The notes under the pieces: generated by a model | The model's database searches: none | What the model was told of the DNA's origin: nothing | Seen by the model: the letters and a program-made list of their open reading frames with translations, nothing else | Source: Thiobacillus sp. | GTDB lineage: Bacteria > Pseudomonadota > Gammaproteobacteria > Burkholderiales > Thiobacillaceae | Direction of reading: 5' to 3' | DNA length: 49,218 bases | NCBI GenBank assembly: GCA_024709425.1 | Contig: JANJWS010000007.1 | Coordinates: 1 to 49,218 of the forward strand | Part shown: positions 30,937-38,830 of the stretch, in pieces | How the letters are laid out: each line of letters begins with the position of its first letter | Position numbering within the stretch: the stretch's first letter is position 1 | Made by a program: the position numbers and the translations under genes

Positions 30937-32403
30937 ATGCGGACCTTCAATCCCTGCGCCCTGGCCCTGGCGCTTGGCCTGGTGGCGCCGGCCAGCGCCG
31001 CCGAGGGTCCGGCCGATTTGGCGCACGCCCTGCAGCAGATGCAGGAACGCCTGGCCAGACTGGAGGCGCGCAACGCCGAACTGGAACGTCGCCTCGCCGG
31101 CACCGCGCCCGACGCCGCGCTGGCGCAGCGCGTGCGGGATCTCGAACAGGCGAGCGATGCCCTGGAGGCGGCGCTTGCCAGCGACCGGCTTTCACAAGCG
31201 GAGCCCGAGATCGCGACCCGCCTCAAGGCCATCGAATTTCAGGCGCTTGGCCTGCAGCAGCATGCTCGCCGCCTGGAAGTCCTGGACGGCATCACGGCCG
31301 GCATCTCCTTCACCAGCGTGGCGCAACACGCCAATGCCGGCGCCACGGCGTCGGGGCATTCCACGCGCCAGCTTTCCTGGCGCGGCGACGCACAGGTCGG
31401 ACTTCCCGGTGGCCGTGCCGGACACGTGCAGGGTGACCTCTTCTTCCATTTCCGCACGGGACAGGGCGACGGCCTGAGCGACCTGCGGCCGGGTTTTGCC
31501 GCGCCCAACGCCACAGCGTTTCAGCTTGGCGGCAGCAGCCAGCCGGACGATGCTTCGCCGATCCTGGCGCAGGCCTGGTATCAGTTGCACGTGCCGCTCG
31601 ACGGCCGCCCACTCGACGACAGCAGCCGCCACCTGGAAATCACCTTCGGCAAGATCGACCCCTTCGTGTTCTTCGACCAGAACGCCGCAGCCGACGACGA
31701 GACGACACGCCATCTGAATCTCGCCTTCGTCCACAACCCGCTTCTCGATGCCGGCGGTGGTGCCGGGCTGGATGCCTACGGTTTCACGCCCGGGCTGCGC
31801 CTGGCCTACCAGGACCGCCAGTTCGAGACGCGCGGGTGGGCGGCGAGCCTGGGTGTGTTCGGTAGCGGACCCGGCAGTGCCTTCGATGACAGCCTGCAAC
31901 GGCCATTCGTCATCGCGCAGGCCGAGGCCCGGCTGCAGCCGTTTGCAGGAAGAGAGGGCCATTTCCGCACCTATGGGTGGCATAACGGCCGCGCCACGGC
32001 CCACGACGGTGCCACCATCGAGCGACAACGCGGATGGGGGGTGTCCTTCGATCAGCAAGTGGGCGACGGCGTGACCTTGTGGGGGCGTTACGGCCGGAGT
32101 ATCGCCGGTGAGCCCGCCTTCACGCGCGCGCTCACCACCGGCGTGGAATTCGCGGGCACCAACTGGAACCGCAGTGCAGATGCCGTGGGTGTCGCGGTCG
32201 GCTGGCTGTCGTCCGGCCGCGCCTACCGTGCGGCCAACCCGGACATGCACGGTACGGAGCAGCTCATGGAGTTGTACTACCGCCGGGAGGTCATCCCGGG
32301 TTTCGAATTGACCCCCGACTATCAATTCATCCGCCATGCTGCCGCCGACCGCACGGCTCCGGATGCGCACGTGCTGGGCCTGCGGGCGCAGCTCACGTTC
32401 TGA
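30937..32403 (+). CDS. Coiled-coil OprB-like outer-membrane porin
   Basis: 488 residues. After a signal peptide (ending PASAAEG) comes a helical segment of about 90 residues with heptads (QQMQERLARLEARNAELERR), then a beta-barrel. The barrel has OprB carbohydrate-porin hallmarks: HLEITFGKIDPFVFFDQN, RHLNLAFVHNPLLD, and a C-terminal ELTPDYQFIRHA region ending in a terminal Phe. OprB proteins are substrate-selective channels. Here the gene begins 1 nt after the P19-like gene, so it is probably part of an iron operon rather than sugar uptake. The coiled coil may trimerise the barrel or reach the periplasmic partner. Both ideas are inference. Confidence 0.85.
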   Translation: MRTFNPCALALALGLVAPASAAEGPADLAHALQQMQERLARLEARNAELERRLAGTAPDAALAQRVRDLEQASDALEAALASDRLSQAEPEIATRLKAIEFQALGLQQHARRLEVLDGITAGISFTSVAQHANAGATASGHSTRQLSWRGDAQVGLPGGRAGHVQGDLFFHFRTGQGDGLSDLRPGFAAPNATAFQLGGSSQPDDASPILAQAWYQLHVPLDGRPLDDSSRHLEITFGKIDPFVFFDQNAAADDETTRHLNLAFVHNPLLDAGGGAGLDAYGFTPGLRLAYQDRQFETRGWAASLGVFGSGPGSAFDDSLQRPFVIAQAEARLQPFAGREGHFRTYGWHNGRATAHDGATIERQRGWGVSFDQQVGDGVTLWGRYGRSIAGEPAFTRALTTGVEFAGTNWNRSADAVGVAVGWLSSGRAYRAANPDMHGTEQLMELYYRREVIPGFELTPDYQFIRHAAADRTAPDAHVLGLRAQLTF

Positions 32404-32414
32404 AGGAGACTGCC

Positions 32415-32618
32415 ATGACCCAGGATCTGATCCGTTGCGCCTTCGATCACCTGCTGCGCTACGAACTCACCGGCTGCAGCCGTTCGGCGCACCTGGCCGC
32501 AAGCCTGCTTGACCGGCTGGCCGCGCAGCGCGACATCGACAGCGAGACCAGGCAGCTGTGCGGCTGCATGAGCGCCGTGCTGGAACAGGCGTCGGGCACC
32601 TCCACCGCCTATGCTTGA
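32415..32618 (+). CDS. Small cysteine-containing protein of unknown function
   Basis: 67 residues, with a good ribosome site (AAGGAG) 8 nt before the ATG. No signal peptide is seen, so it is probably cytoplasmic, and mostly helical (LLRYELTGCSRSAHLAASLL). Four Cys are present at about positions 8, 21, 49 and 51, the last two as CGC. Its stop overlaps the start of the polyferredoxin by 8 nt, so the two proteins are made together. It could help in assembling or regulating that protein, but I recognise no family. Confidence 0.7.
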   Translation: MTQDLIRCAFDHLLRYELTGCSRSAHLAASLLDRLAAQRDIDSETRQLCGCMSAVLEQASGTSTAYA

Positions 32619-34008
32619 GCACGTCCTCCACCATCGTGCCAGCACCTGCGGCGAAAGCGCGAAGGCAGCCGTGTCAGCCCGCCTGGGCCTGGCGATGCGC
32701 CGCCATCGCGGCGTCATCCTCGGCCTGCAATGGGCGGTGGTGCTGTTCTACGCCGTGGTGGTGGTGGCGCCGGCCTTGCTTCCCCTGCCTGGCGAGGCTG
32801 ACCGGATACTCAACCACCTCACCCGCTTCGCCCAGTTCCTGTTCTGGGGCCTCTGGTGGCCATTCGTCATCCTTTCGGTAATGACCCTGGGCCGGATCTG
32901 GTGCGGTGTGTTCTGCCCGGAAGGCGCGCTCACCGAATTCGCCTCGCGCTGGAGCCTGAACCGGCATATCCCGGCCTGGCTGAAATGGGACGGATGGCCC
33001 TTCGTCGCCTTCGTCGCCACCACCGTGTTCGGCCAGATGGTCAGCGTGTACGAATACCCGGGGCCGGCGCTGCTCATCCTGGGCGGCTCCACCGTCGCCG
33101 CCGTCGCCGTCGGCCTGCTGTACGGTCGCAACAAGCGGGTATGGTGCCGCCACCTGTGCCCGGTGTCGGGCGTGTTCGGACTGCTGGCGAAAGTTGCACC
33201 GCTGCACTTCGCGGTCGACCGTGCCGTGTGGGACGGGCCGCACGTGAAGAGCGCGCCGGTGAACTGCGCGCCGCTCATCGACATCCGCCGCATGCAGAGT
33301 GCCTCGCCCTGTCACATGTGTGGCCGCTGCGCCGGACAACGCGGCGCGGTGACGCTGGCATTGCGTTCACCGGAGGCGGAGATTCTCGGGTCCTCTCCCG
33401 CAGCCCCTTCGTCGCCTGCGGGAGAGGGAGGTGAATTGTGGCCTGCGCGCCTGCTCGTCTTCGGTATGCTGGGCGTGGCGCTGGGCGCGTTCCAGTGGTC
33501 GGCCAGCCCGTGGTTCATCGCCGCCAAGCAGGCCGTGGCAGCGTGGCTGATCGAACGTGAATGGTTCGGCGCGCTCGACACGCCGGGCCTATGGTGGCTG
33601 CTCACGCATTACCCGGAACTCAACGACACCTTCACCTGGCTCGACGGCGGCATGCTGCTCGCCTACATCGGCGCCACGGCGCTCGTCGTGGGCGGCTGGA
33701 TCCGCCTCTGCCTGGGGCTGGCAGGTCACGCGGCGAAACTACCCTGGACACGGCTTGCCATGAGCCTGATTCCCTTCGCCGGCGCGAGCGTGTTCGTCGG
33801 CCTGTCCCTGCTCACCACCGGCCAGTTGTTCGGCGAGGGCATCGTGCTCGCCTGGGCCAATCCGCTCCGCATGGTTCTGCTGACCGCCACCGCGCTGTGG
33901 TCGATCACGCTGGCCTGGCGCCTGGGCCGGCACCCGGCTGCCGCCGGTCTCGCGCTCGCCACTGCACTGCCGCTCGGAGCGTGGCATCAACACTTTAATG
34001 TCTGGTGA
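32611..34008 (+). CDS. Membrane polyferredoxin, FtrD/NapH/NosR-like 4Fe-4S protein
   Basis: 465 residues with about nine membrane segments. Two C-x3-CP motifs (WCGVFCPEGAL near 97 and WCRHLCPVSG near 178) lie on the cytoplasmic side, as in NapH, NosR and CcoG. They are followed by a ferredoxin-like cluster region (CAPLIDI then CHMCGRC, about 220-240). The C-terminal half adds about five more helices. In Bordetella-type FtrABCD systems, the FtrD polyferredoxin accepts the electron from periplasmic oxidation of ferrous iron. The P19/FtrA-like gene upstream supports that role here. FtrB and FtrC are absent, so the electron path or permease differs. The start overlaps the small Cys gene. Confidence 0.88.
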   Translation: MLEHVLHHRASTCGESAKAAVSARLGLAMRRHRGVILGLQWAVVLFYAVVVVAPALLPLPGEADRILNHLTRFAQFLFWGLWWPFVILSVMTLGRIWCGVFCPEGALTEFASRWSLNRHIPAWLKWDGWPFVAFVATTVFGQMVSVYEYPGPALLILGGSTVAAVAVGLLYGRNKRVWCRHLCPVSGVFGLLAKVAPLHFAVDRAVWDGPHVKSAPVNCAPLIDIRRMQSASPCHMCGRCAGQRGAVTLALRSPEAEILGSSPAAPSSPAGEGGELWPARLLVFGMLGVALGAFQWSASPWFIAAKQAVAAWLIEREWFGALDTPGLWWLLTHYPELNDTFTWLDGGMLLAYIGATALVVGGWIRLCLGLAGHAAKLPWTRLAMSLIPFAGASVFVGLSLLTTGQLFGEGIVLAWANPLRMVLLTATALWSITLAWRLGRHPAAAGLALATALPLGAWHQHFNVW

Positions 34009-34171
34009 GCGTCCATTATGAAGACATCCCCCTCCTTGTTCGGCGCGCTCGTGGCGGCGACACCCCCGCGCTTGCACGGCGAGGACCCGGCTGGCGCGCC
34101 TATCGGGCAGTCAGCTGCAATTGTCGGGCTGACGAGCATCGGGTCGGGTTCAGGGGCTTGTATTAATCAAG

Positions 34172-34192
34172 GCGAATCATTCTCATTATTAT
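34172..34192 (+). promoter_or_regulatory. Fur-box promoter of the hemP-2-tonB-exbBD operon
   Basis: A Fur-box-like 19-mer GCGAATCATTCTCATTATT (34172-34190) matches 13 of 19 consensus positions and overlaps a -10 TATTAT (34187-34192). The -35 is weak (TTAATC at 34163-34168, 18-nt spacer). Iron control of the operon is inferred. Confidence 0.65.
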
Positions 34193-34208
34193 CTGCTCAG
34201 GCTGCGCC

Positions 34209-34247
34209 GCCTACCGCCCGCAACGTCAGCCAGCCTACCGCCAGCCA
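34209..34247 (+). repeat. Leader repeat 2 (GCCTACCGCC direct repeat and paired GCCAGCC)
   Basis: In the leader of hemP-2, GCCTACCGCC occurs at 34209-34218 and 34233-34242 (24-nt period). CAGCCAGCCT at 34227-34236 and GCCAGCCA at 34240-34247 repeat the motif seen before the P19-like gene. The last copy is 33 nt before the start codon. Confidence 0.58.
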
Positions 34248-34280
34248 ACGTGTTTGCCGTGCCCTACCGTTGGAGGCTGC

Positions 34281-34463
34281 ATGAATACTTCATCCCTACT
34301 GTCCCCATCAGACGCTGACACCCAACCGGTGCGGCAGGACACCACGCCGGTCGTGCCGTCCGGCGAACTGTTCCAGGGCCGGCAGGAAATCGTCATCCGC
34401 CACGGTGGCCACGATTACCGCCTCCGAATCACGCGTCAGAACAAGCTGATCCTGACCAAATGA
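34281..34463 (+). CDS. hemP: HemP/HmuP-family hemin uptake protein (copy 2)
   Basis: 60 residues from the ATG at 34281, with GGAGG 5 nt upstream deciding the start. The C-terminal half (SGELFQGRQEIVIRHGGHDY, then RLRITRQNKLILTK) is a canonical HemP domain and closer to the family pattern than copy 1. Its role is as a regulator or partner for expression of heme and iron uptake genes. It begins a Fur-box operon and its end overlaps tonB in an ATGA arrangement, so tonB translation is coupled. Having two hemP genes 4 kb apart, each opening its own unit, is notable. Confidence 0.93.
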   Translation: MNTSSLLSPSDADTQPVRQDTTPVVPSGELFQGRQEIVIRHGGHDYRLRITRQNKLILTK

Positions 34464-35155
34464 AGCCCTACGGGATTGGCCGTGCAGATCGGCCCGGACT
34501 GGTCCTGGTCGTCGCGGCACACGGCCTGATCCTGTTCGCCCTCCTGAGCCTGAAGCCAGCCGCACACACTGTCGCGCCCGCCCACCCGCTGACGGTGACG
34601 CTGATCACGCCGTCCGCACCGGCATCACAAGCGGAAATACCCGAGCGCTTGCCGCCCACGCCACTTGCCGACACACCGCCCCCGCGCCTTCGGCCGCCGG
34701 TATTGTCCACCACGGTGCCCGCGCCTGTACCCGCCCCCGCGCCTGTCCCGGAGGCGGTCGCCGCCACGCCCGAAGCCGTGTCGTTGCCCGCCATGCTTTC
34801 CGCACCGCCACAGAGAACGGGGATGGCCGCCGAAATCCCCTCATCCGCCCCGACCCCGGATGAACAACCCGTGGTGCCGCCAGTTTTCGACGCCGATTAC
34901 CTGCACAACCCGTCTCCGGCGTATCCCACGCTCTCACGCCGTCTGCATGAGCAAGGCACCGTGCTGTTGCGTGTGTACGTCAACGCGGACGGAAGCGCAA
35001 ACCGGATCGAGGTGCGCGCATCGAGCGGCCATGAACGTCTCGACCGCGCCGCGCGTGATGTGGTCGGCCACTGGCGATTCACCCCCGCCCTCCGCGGCGA
35101 CACACCTGTCGCGGCGTGGGTGCTCGTGCCCATTTCTTTCAGCTTGAGGAGTTGA
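34460..35155 (+). CDS. tonB: TonB energy-transducing protein
   Basis: 231 residues. One N-terminal membrane anchor (GLVLVVAAHGLILFALLSL) is followed by a proline-rich spacer (PVPAPAPVPEA) that spans the periplasm. The C-terminal TonB domain has PAYPTLSRRLHEQGTVLLRV, ASSGHERLDRAA and HWRFTPALRG. It couples proton motive force from ExbB/ExbD to outer-membrane receptors, presumably the FecA-like receptor encoded downstream. The start ATG overlaps the hemP-2 stop (34460-34463), and exbB follows at once. Confidence 0.96.
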   Translation: MKPYGIGRADRPGLVLVVAAHGLILFALLSLKPAAHTVAPAHPLTVTLITPSAPASQAEIPERLPPTPLADTPPPRLRPPVLSTTVPAPVPAPAPVPEAVAATPEAVSLPAMLSAPPQRTGMAAEIPSSAPTPDEQPVVPPVFDADYLHNPSPAYPTLSRRLHEQGTVLLRVYVNADGSANRIEVRASSGHERLDRAARDVVGHWRFTPALRGDTPVAAWVLVPISFSLRS

Positions 35156-35160
35156 TGCGC

Positions 35161-35886
35161 ATGGAAACGCAAACCCTGGGCTTCGCCCATTTTCTCAGTC
35201 AGGGCGACGCAGTCGCGCATTTCCTGCTTGCCGTGCTGCTGCTGATGTCGGTCGCCACCTGGTATCTCATCGCAACCAAGACGGTGTCCAATTGGAAGAT
35301 GCGCCGCCGCGCACGCGCCTTCCTGGGACACTTCTGGGAGGCCCCGGACATGCTTGCGGTGGGAGTCCGTCTGCGCGAGCAGGGTGTGGGTGATCCGTTC
35401 TCACACCTGACGCACCACGGCCTGCGCGCGGCCGAGCAACATCGCAACCGCAGCAGCCAGCGCCTCGTCGAGGCCGGCTCGGCCGACGAGTTCCTCACCC
35501 GCGCCCTGCGCCGGGCCATGGAGCAGGACACCGCGCGCCTGGAATACGGCCACACCGTGCTTGCCTCGGTGGCTTCCAGCGCACCATTCGTCGGTCTGTT
35601 CGGCACGGTCTGGGGCATCTACCACGCCCTGCTCAACATCGGCATGAGCGGCCAGGGCAGTCTGGACCAGGTTGCCGGCCCGGTCGGCGAAGCGCTGATC
35701 ATGACCGCGCTGGGACTGGCCGTGGCCATTCCCGCCGTGCTCGCCTACAACGCCTTCACGCGGGCCAACCGCCTGCTGTTGGCGGAACTCGACGGCTTCG
35801 CCCACGACCTGTTCGCCTTCATGTCCACCGGCATCCGGGCGGAAGACCGCGGTATCCCGCCGCACGTCCTGGCGAGGGTCGCGTGA
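35161..35886 (+). CDS. exbB: ExbB biopolymer transport protein
   Basis: 241 residues from the ATG at 35161. An in-frame ATG at 35155 overlaps the tonB stop, but GAGGAG (35146-35151) is then only 3 nt away; from 35161 the spacing is 9 nt, so I choose the later start. Three membrane segments are visible: one near the N-terminus (FLLAVLLLMSVATWYLIAT) and two C-terminal ones flanking the conserved SSAPFVGLFGTVWGIYHAL and EALIMTALGLAVAIPAVLAY. ExbB forms the pentameric proton channel that drives TonB. The stop TGA overlaps the exbD start. Confidence 0.96.
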   Translation: METQTLGFAHFLSQGDAVAHFLLAVLLLMSVATWYLIATKTVSNWKMRRRARAFLGHFWEAPDMLAVGVRLREQGVGDPFSHLTHHGLRAAEQHRNRSSQRLVEAGSADEFLTRALRRAMEQDTARLEYGHTVLASVASSAPFVGLFGTVWGIYHALLNIGMSGQGSLDQVAGPVGEALIMTALGLAVAIPAVLAYNAFTRANRLLLAELDGFAHDLFAFMSTGIRAEDRGIPPHVLARVA

Positions 35887-36308
35887 TGGCCTTCGGCGGA
35901 TTTTCCGGGAATCCCAACAGCCAGCCGGTGGCGGAAATCAACATGATCCCGCTCATCGACGTGATGCTGGTGCTGCTGGTGATCTTCATCGTCACCGCCC
36001 CCCTGCTGACGCACGCAGTGAAGGTCGATTTGCCTCGGGCCGCCAGTCAGGTCGACGGCTCTCCGCTGGAGCCGGTTCGCATCGCCATCGGGCCGGATGG
36101 CAGGCTCGACTGGAATGGCGAGCCGGTCTCCCGCACCGAACTCAGCCAGCAATTGAGCGCCGCTGCCGCCCAATCACCCCGGCCGGAACTGCATATCCTC
36201 GCTGATCAGGCGGTGGCGTATCGCCACGTCGCCGACGTGATGGCGGAGACCAGTCGTCTGGGCCTGAGCAAGATCGGCTTTGTCACCGATCCGGGTCCGA
36301 CAAGATGA
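35886..36308 (+). CDS. exbD: ExbD biopolymer transport protein
   Basis: 140 residues from the ATG at 35886, which shares one base with the exbB stop; GAGGG is upstream. The N-terminal part AEINMIPLIDVMLVLLVIFI contains the conserved membrane Asp that carries protons. A periplasmic domain follows (LHILADQAVAYRHVADVM). It assembles with ExbB and TonB as the energy module. Its partner receptor gene begins 192 nt downstream, after a leader with repeats but no separate Fur box, so read-through from the hemP-2 promoter is likely. Confidence 0.96.
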   Translation: MAFGGFSGNPNSQPVAEINMIPLIDVMLVLLVIFIVTAPLLTHAVKVDLPRAASQVDGSPLEPVRIAIGPDGRLDWNGEPVSRTELSQQLSAAAAQSPRPELHILADQAVAYRHVADVMAETSRLGLSKIGFVTDPGPTR

Positions 36309-36441
36309 GGGGAACACGCGGAACGCTCGCCCGGGCTTGAGCAAGGTCGGCGCAGTCAGCGACCCACACGAGGCCTGTCAACCCAATTCACAAAGCCGAT
36401 CCGCCCATCCGGGCACATTTGGCAGATGCTTTTCCCAACCC

Positions 36442-36477
36442 CAGCCAGCCAAGCGCACCTTGCGTCGAGCCAGCCAG
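36442..36477 (+). repeat. Paired CAGCCAGCCA leader repeat 3
   Basis: CAGCCAGCCA at 36442-36451 and AGCCAGCCAG at 36468-36477, ending 23 nt before the receptor start at 36501. It has the same core and pairing as the leaders of the P19-like gene and hemP-2. Confidence 0.6.
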
Positions 36478-36500
36478 TTTCATGACTCAAGGAGTGATTG

Positions 36501-38615
36501 ATGATGTATTGCAAGCCCACCGCCCGGCGCGCCACACTGCGCCTGACCCCGCTCGTCCTGGCCATGGTTGCCGCCATGCCGTTACCGATCGTTGTGCATG
36601 CAGCGGACGTCGAATTACCTCGCATCGACGTGGTCGGCAGCGCGAACGAGGACGCGCGGAAGATTCCGGGGGCGGTCAATGTCGTGACCGCGCGGGACCT
36701 GGAATTGCTGCAACCGATGTCGACCGAGGCAGCCCTGAGAAACGTGCCGGGTATCGTCATCAAACCCGAGGAAGAATCCGCCATCGTGGCCAACATCGGC
36801 ATGCGCGGTCTGAGCGCGGCCGATTACAAGTCGCTGATCCTGGAAGATGGTGTCCCGGTCGCGCCGGGCCTGTTTGTCGGCAACGGCCGCTACTACAACC
36901 CTCGCATCCAGCGCATGGAAGAAATAGAGGTTCTCAAGGGCGCCGCGTCGCTGCGTTATGGGCCGAGCACGATTGGTGGCGTGATCAACTACAAGACGAA
37001 GACGCCTCAAGCCGGCATTTCCGTGTCGGGTCGAGCCGGCTCGCACAATTACCATGAAGCCACCGTCGAGGCGGGCGCACGTGCTCCGTCTGGGGAGGCC
37101 ATAGGGGGAATGGTCTACACGCAGGCGCGCAGTGACGGCTTTCAGAACAAGGGTTTCGACATGCAGGATCTGATGATGAAAGGCGGCATGGCGATCGCGG
37201 ACGACCAGTGGATTGGTGTGAAACTCACCCACTATGACAACGACGCGAACATCTCGTATCGCGGTTTGTTCCTGGATGCATACAAAGCCGGTGCAAGCTT
37301 CAATCCGGCGCCTGATGATTGGTTCCTCACCCAGCGTCGCTCGCTTGACATCAACCATGAGTGGACGATCAACGCCGAAGCCGCGCTCAGTACCTTGCTC
37401 TACTGGAGCGAGATGAATCGGGATTACTGGCGTTTTGGCACAGTGTCCGGCACCCCCACCAAGATAATCGACGGCCTGACCCACTGGAACTACAGTGACA
37501 GTGTCAGCGGCAACAATCGTGCTTTCGACCGTGTCGGGCTGGACACGCGGCTGAGTCTGAAGCACGGCGCGTTCGGTGTGCGCAACGAGGCCGAACTGGG
37601 TCTGCGCATCATGGAAGAGGAAATGGTTGACCAGACGATCAAGGCTACGCGTGCGCAGCCTCGAACAGGAAGCCTTGATAAGGATGTCATCGATTCGGCA
37701 ACCAGTTATGCACTGTTTGCACAGAACCGTTTCATCATCACGGATCGTCTTGCGGTCACGCCTGGCGTAAGGATCGAGACTTACGACCAGCAACGCGATG
37801 AGCGCAAGGACATTGCGAGCACGCCGGGGACCCATGTAAAAACCTCCAACACCGAGGTACTGCCTGGCGTGGGTGTGACTTTCCAGTTCGATCCTGCGGC
37901 TCAACTCTATGGCGGCGTCTACAAGGCGTTCGCCCCCGCACTCAATGGCGATGCCCTCGATGGCCTGAAGGATCAGCAACTCGAAGCCGAACGTTCTCTC
38001 AACGTCGAAATCGGTGTACGTGGTGGCGCCAACCGCTGGCGTTACGAAGTCACGGCCTTCCGGATGGATTTCGACAATCAGATCATTCCGGCGAACAGCA
38101 ATACCGACTTCCAGAAAACCAACGGTGGCAAGACCGTGCACCAGGGCCTGGAAGCCGCCATCGGGTTCGATTTGGCCAGCGGCTTCAGCCTGGATGCCAA
38201 CCTTACCTACATCCCCGATGCGGCGTTCTCCGGAAACCGCTACACGGCGGATGGGACCCTGGATATCCCGGATGGCAACCGCGTGACCTATACGCCTGAA
38301 GTGGTGGCCAACCTGACGCTGGGCTACAAGTCCGGCCCCCTGAAGGGCGCCTTGAACGTCAATCACGTCGGCTCGCAATTCACCGATACCGCGAATACCG
38401 TTGCGATTACGGAAAGTACCAGCGGTTTCTTCACTGGCAAGCTCGATGCCTACACCACGCTGGACCTGACCGCCGACTATGCGGTCAACAAGAAGCTGAA
38501 CATGTTTGCAGCGCTGCGGAACGTGACCGATGAACGTTACATCGCCAGCCTGCGTCAGGGTATCTATGCGGGGCCGGAGCGCAATTTTGCCGTCGGGGCA
38601 AAGTACACGTTCTGA
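36501..38615 (+). CDS. TonB-dependent outer-membrane receptor (FecA-like)
   Basis: 704 residues from the ATG at 36501, 6 nt after AAGGAG. The signal peptide ends near VVHAADV. There is no N-terminal signalling (STN) domain. A TonB-box-like ELPRIDVVGS is followed by the plug (VPGIVIKPEEE, GMRGLSAADYKSLILEDGVP, RIQRMEEIEVLKGAASLRYG, GGVINYKT). The 22-strand barrel ends in a terminal Phe (GAKYTF). Plug and barrel spacing resemble FecA-type ferric citrate or siderophore receptors; the true ligand is not known. Position after hemP-tonB-exbBD suggests a dedicated iron or heme compound uptake unit. Confidence 0.94.
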   Translation: MMYCKPTARRATLRLTPLVLAMVAAMPLPIVVHAADVELPRIDVVGSANEDARKIPGAVNVVTARDLELLQPMSTEAALRNVPGIVIKPEEESAIVANIGMRGLSAADYKSLILEDGVPVAPGLFVGNGRYYNPRIQRMEEIEVLKGAASLRYGPSTIGGVINYKTKTPQAGISVSGRAGSHNYHEATVEAGARAPSGEAIGGMVYTQARSDGFQNKGFDMQDLMMKGGMAIADDQWIGVKLTHYDNDANISYRGLFLDAYKAGASFNPAPDDWFLTQRRSLDINHEWTINAEAALSTLLYWSEMNRDYWRFGTVSGTPTKIIDGLTHWNYSDSVSGNNRAFDRVGLDTRLSLKHGAFGVRNEAELGLRIMEEEMVDQTIKATRAQPRTGSLDKDVIDSATSYALFAQNRFIITDRLAVTPGVRIETYDQQRDERKDIASTPGTHVKTSNTEVLPGVGVTFQFDPAAQLYGGVYKAFAPALNGDALDGLKDQQLEAERSLNVEIGVRGGANRWRYEVTAFRMDFDNQIIPANSNTDFQKTNGGKTVHQGLEAAIGFDLASGFSLDANLTYIPDAAFSGNRYTADGTLDIPDGNRVTYTPEVVANLTLGYKSGPLKGALNVNHVGSQFTDTANTVAITESTSGFFTGKLDAYTTLDLTADYAVNKKLNMFAALRNVTDERYIASLRQGIYAGPERNFAVGAKYTF

Positions 38616-38623
38616 TCAACCGC

Positions 38624-38645
38624 GCGGGTTTGTGGTGGCACCCGC
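38624..38645 (+). repeat. Inverted repeat after the receptor gene
   Basis: GCGGGT (38624-38629) / ACCCGC (38640-38645) with a 10-nt loop, 8 nt after the receptor stop. No T-tract follows, so a terminator role is only possible. Confidence 0.35.
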
Positions 38646-38830
38646 CCGGGCCGCCCCCATCGCACCGGATCGCAGGGTGATGGCGGGTGGTTGACGGGCG
38701 AGCCGATGTGCACATTCCGTGCGCCACCGACGGCAGCGTTGAACCCGGATTGCCCATTTACCTCATGGAGCATCCGGGGTGAACAAATACGCACCCGCTC
38801 AACCGGGTCACGAAGGACAGGTTGAACGCA

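Noticed and set aside
34018-34284. 88-codon open frame in the hemP-2 leader
   Set aside because: It spans the Fur box, the -10 element and the leader repeats, has no ribosome site and shows poor coding bias. The region is better explained as regulatory DNA.
36615-38378. 587-codon open frame on the minus strand
   Set aside because: It is antisense to the well-conserved TonB-dependent receptor and has no ribosome site or motif.
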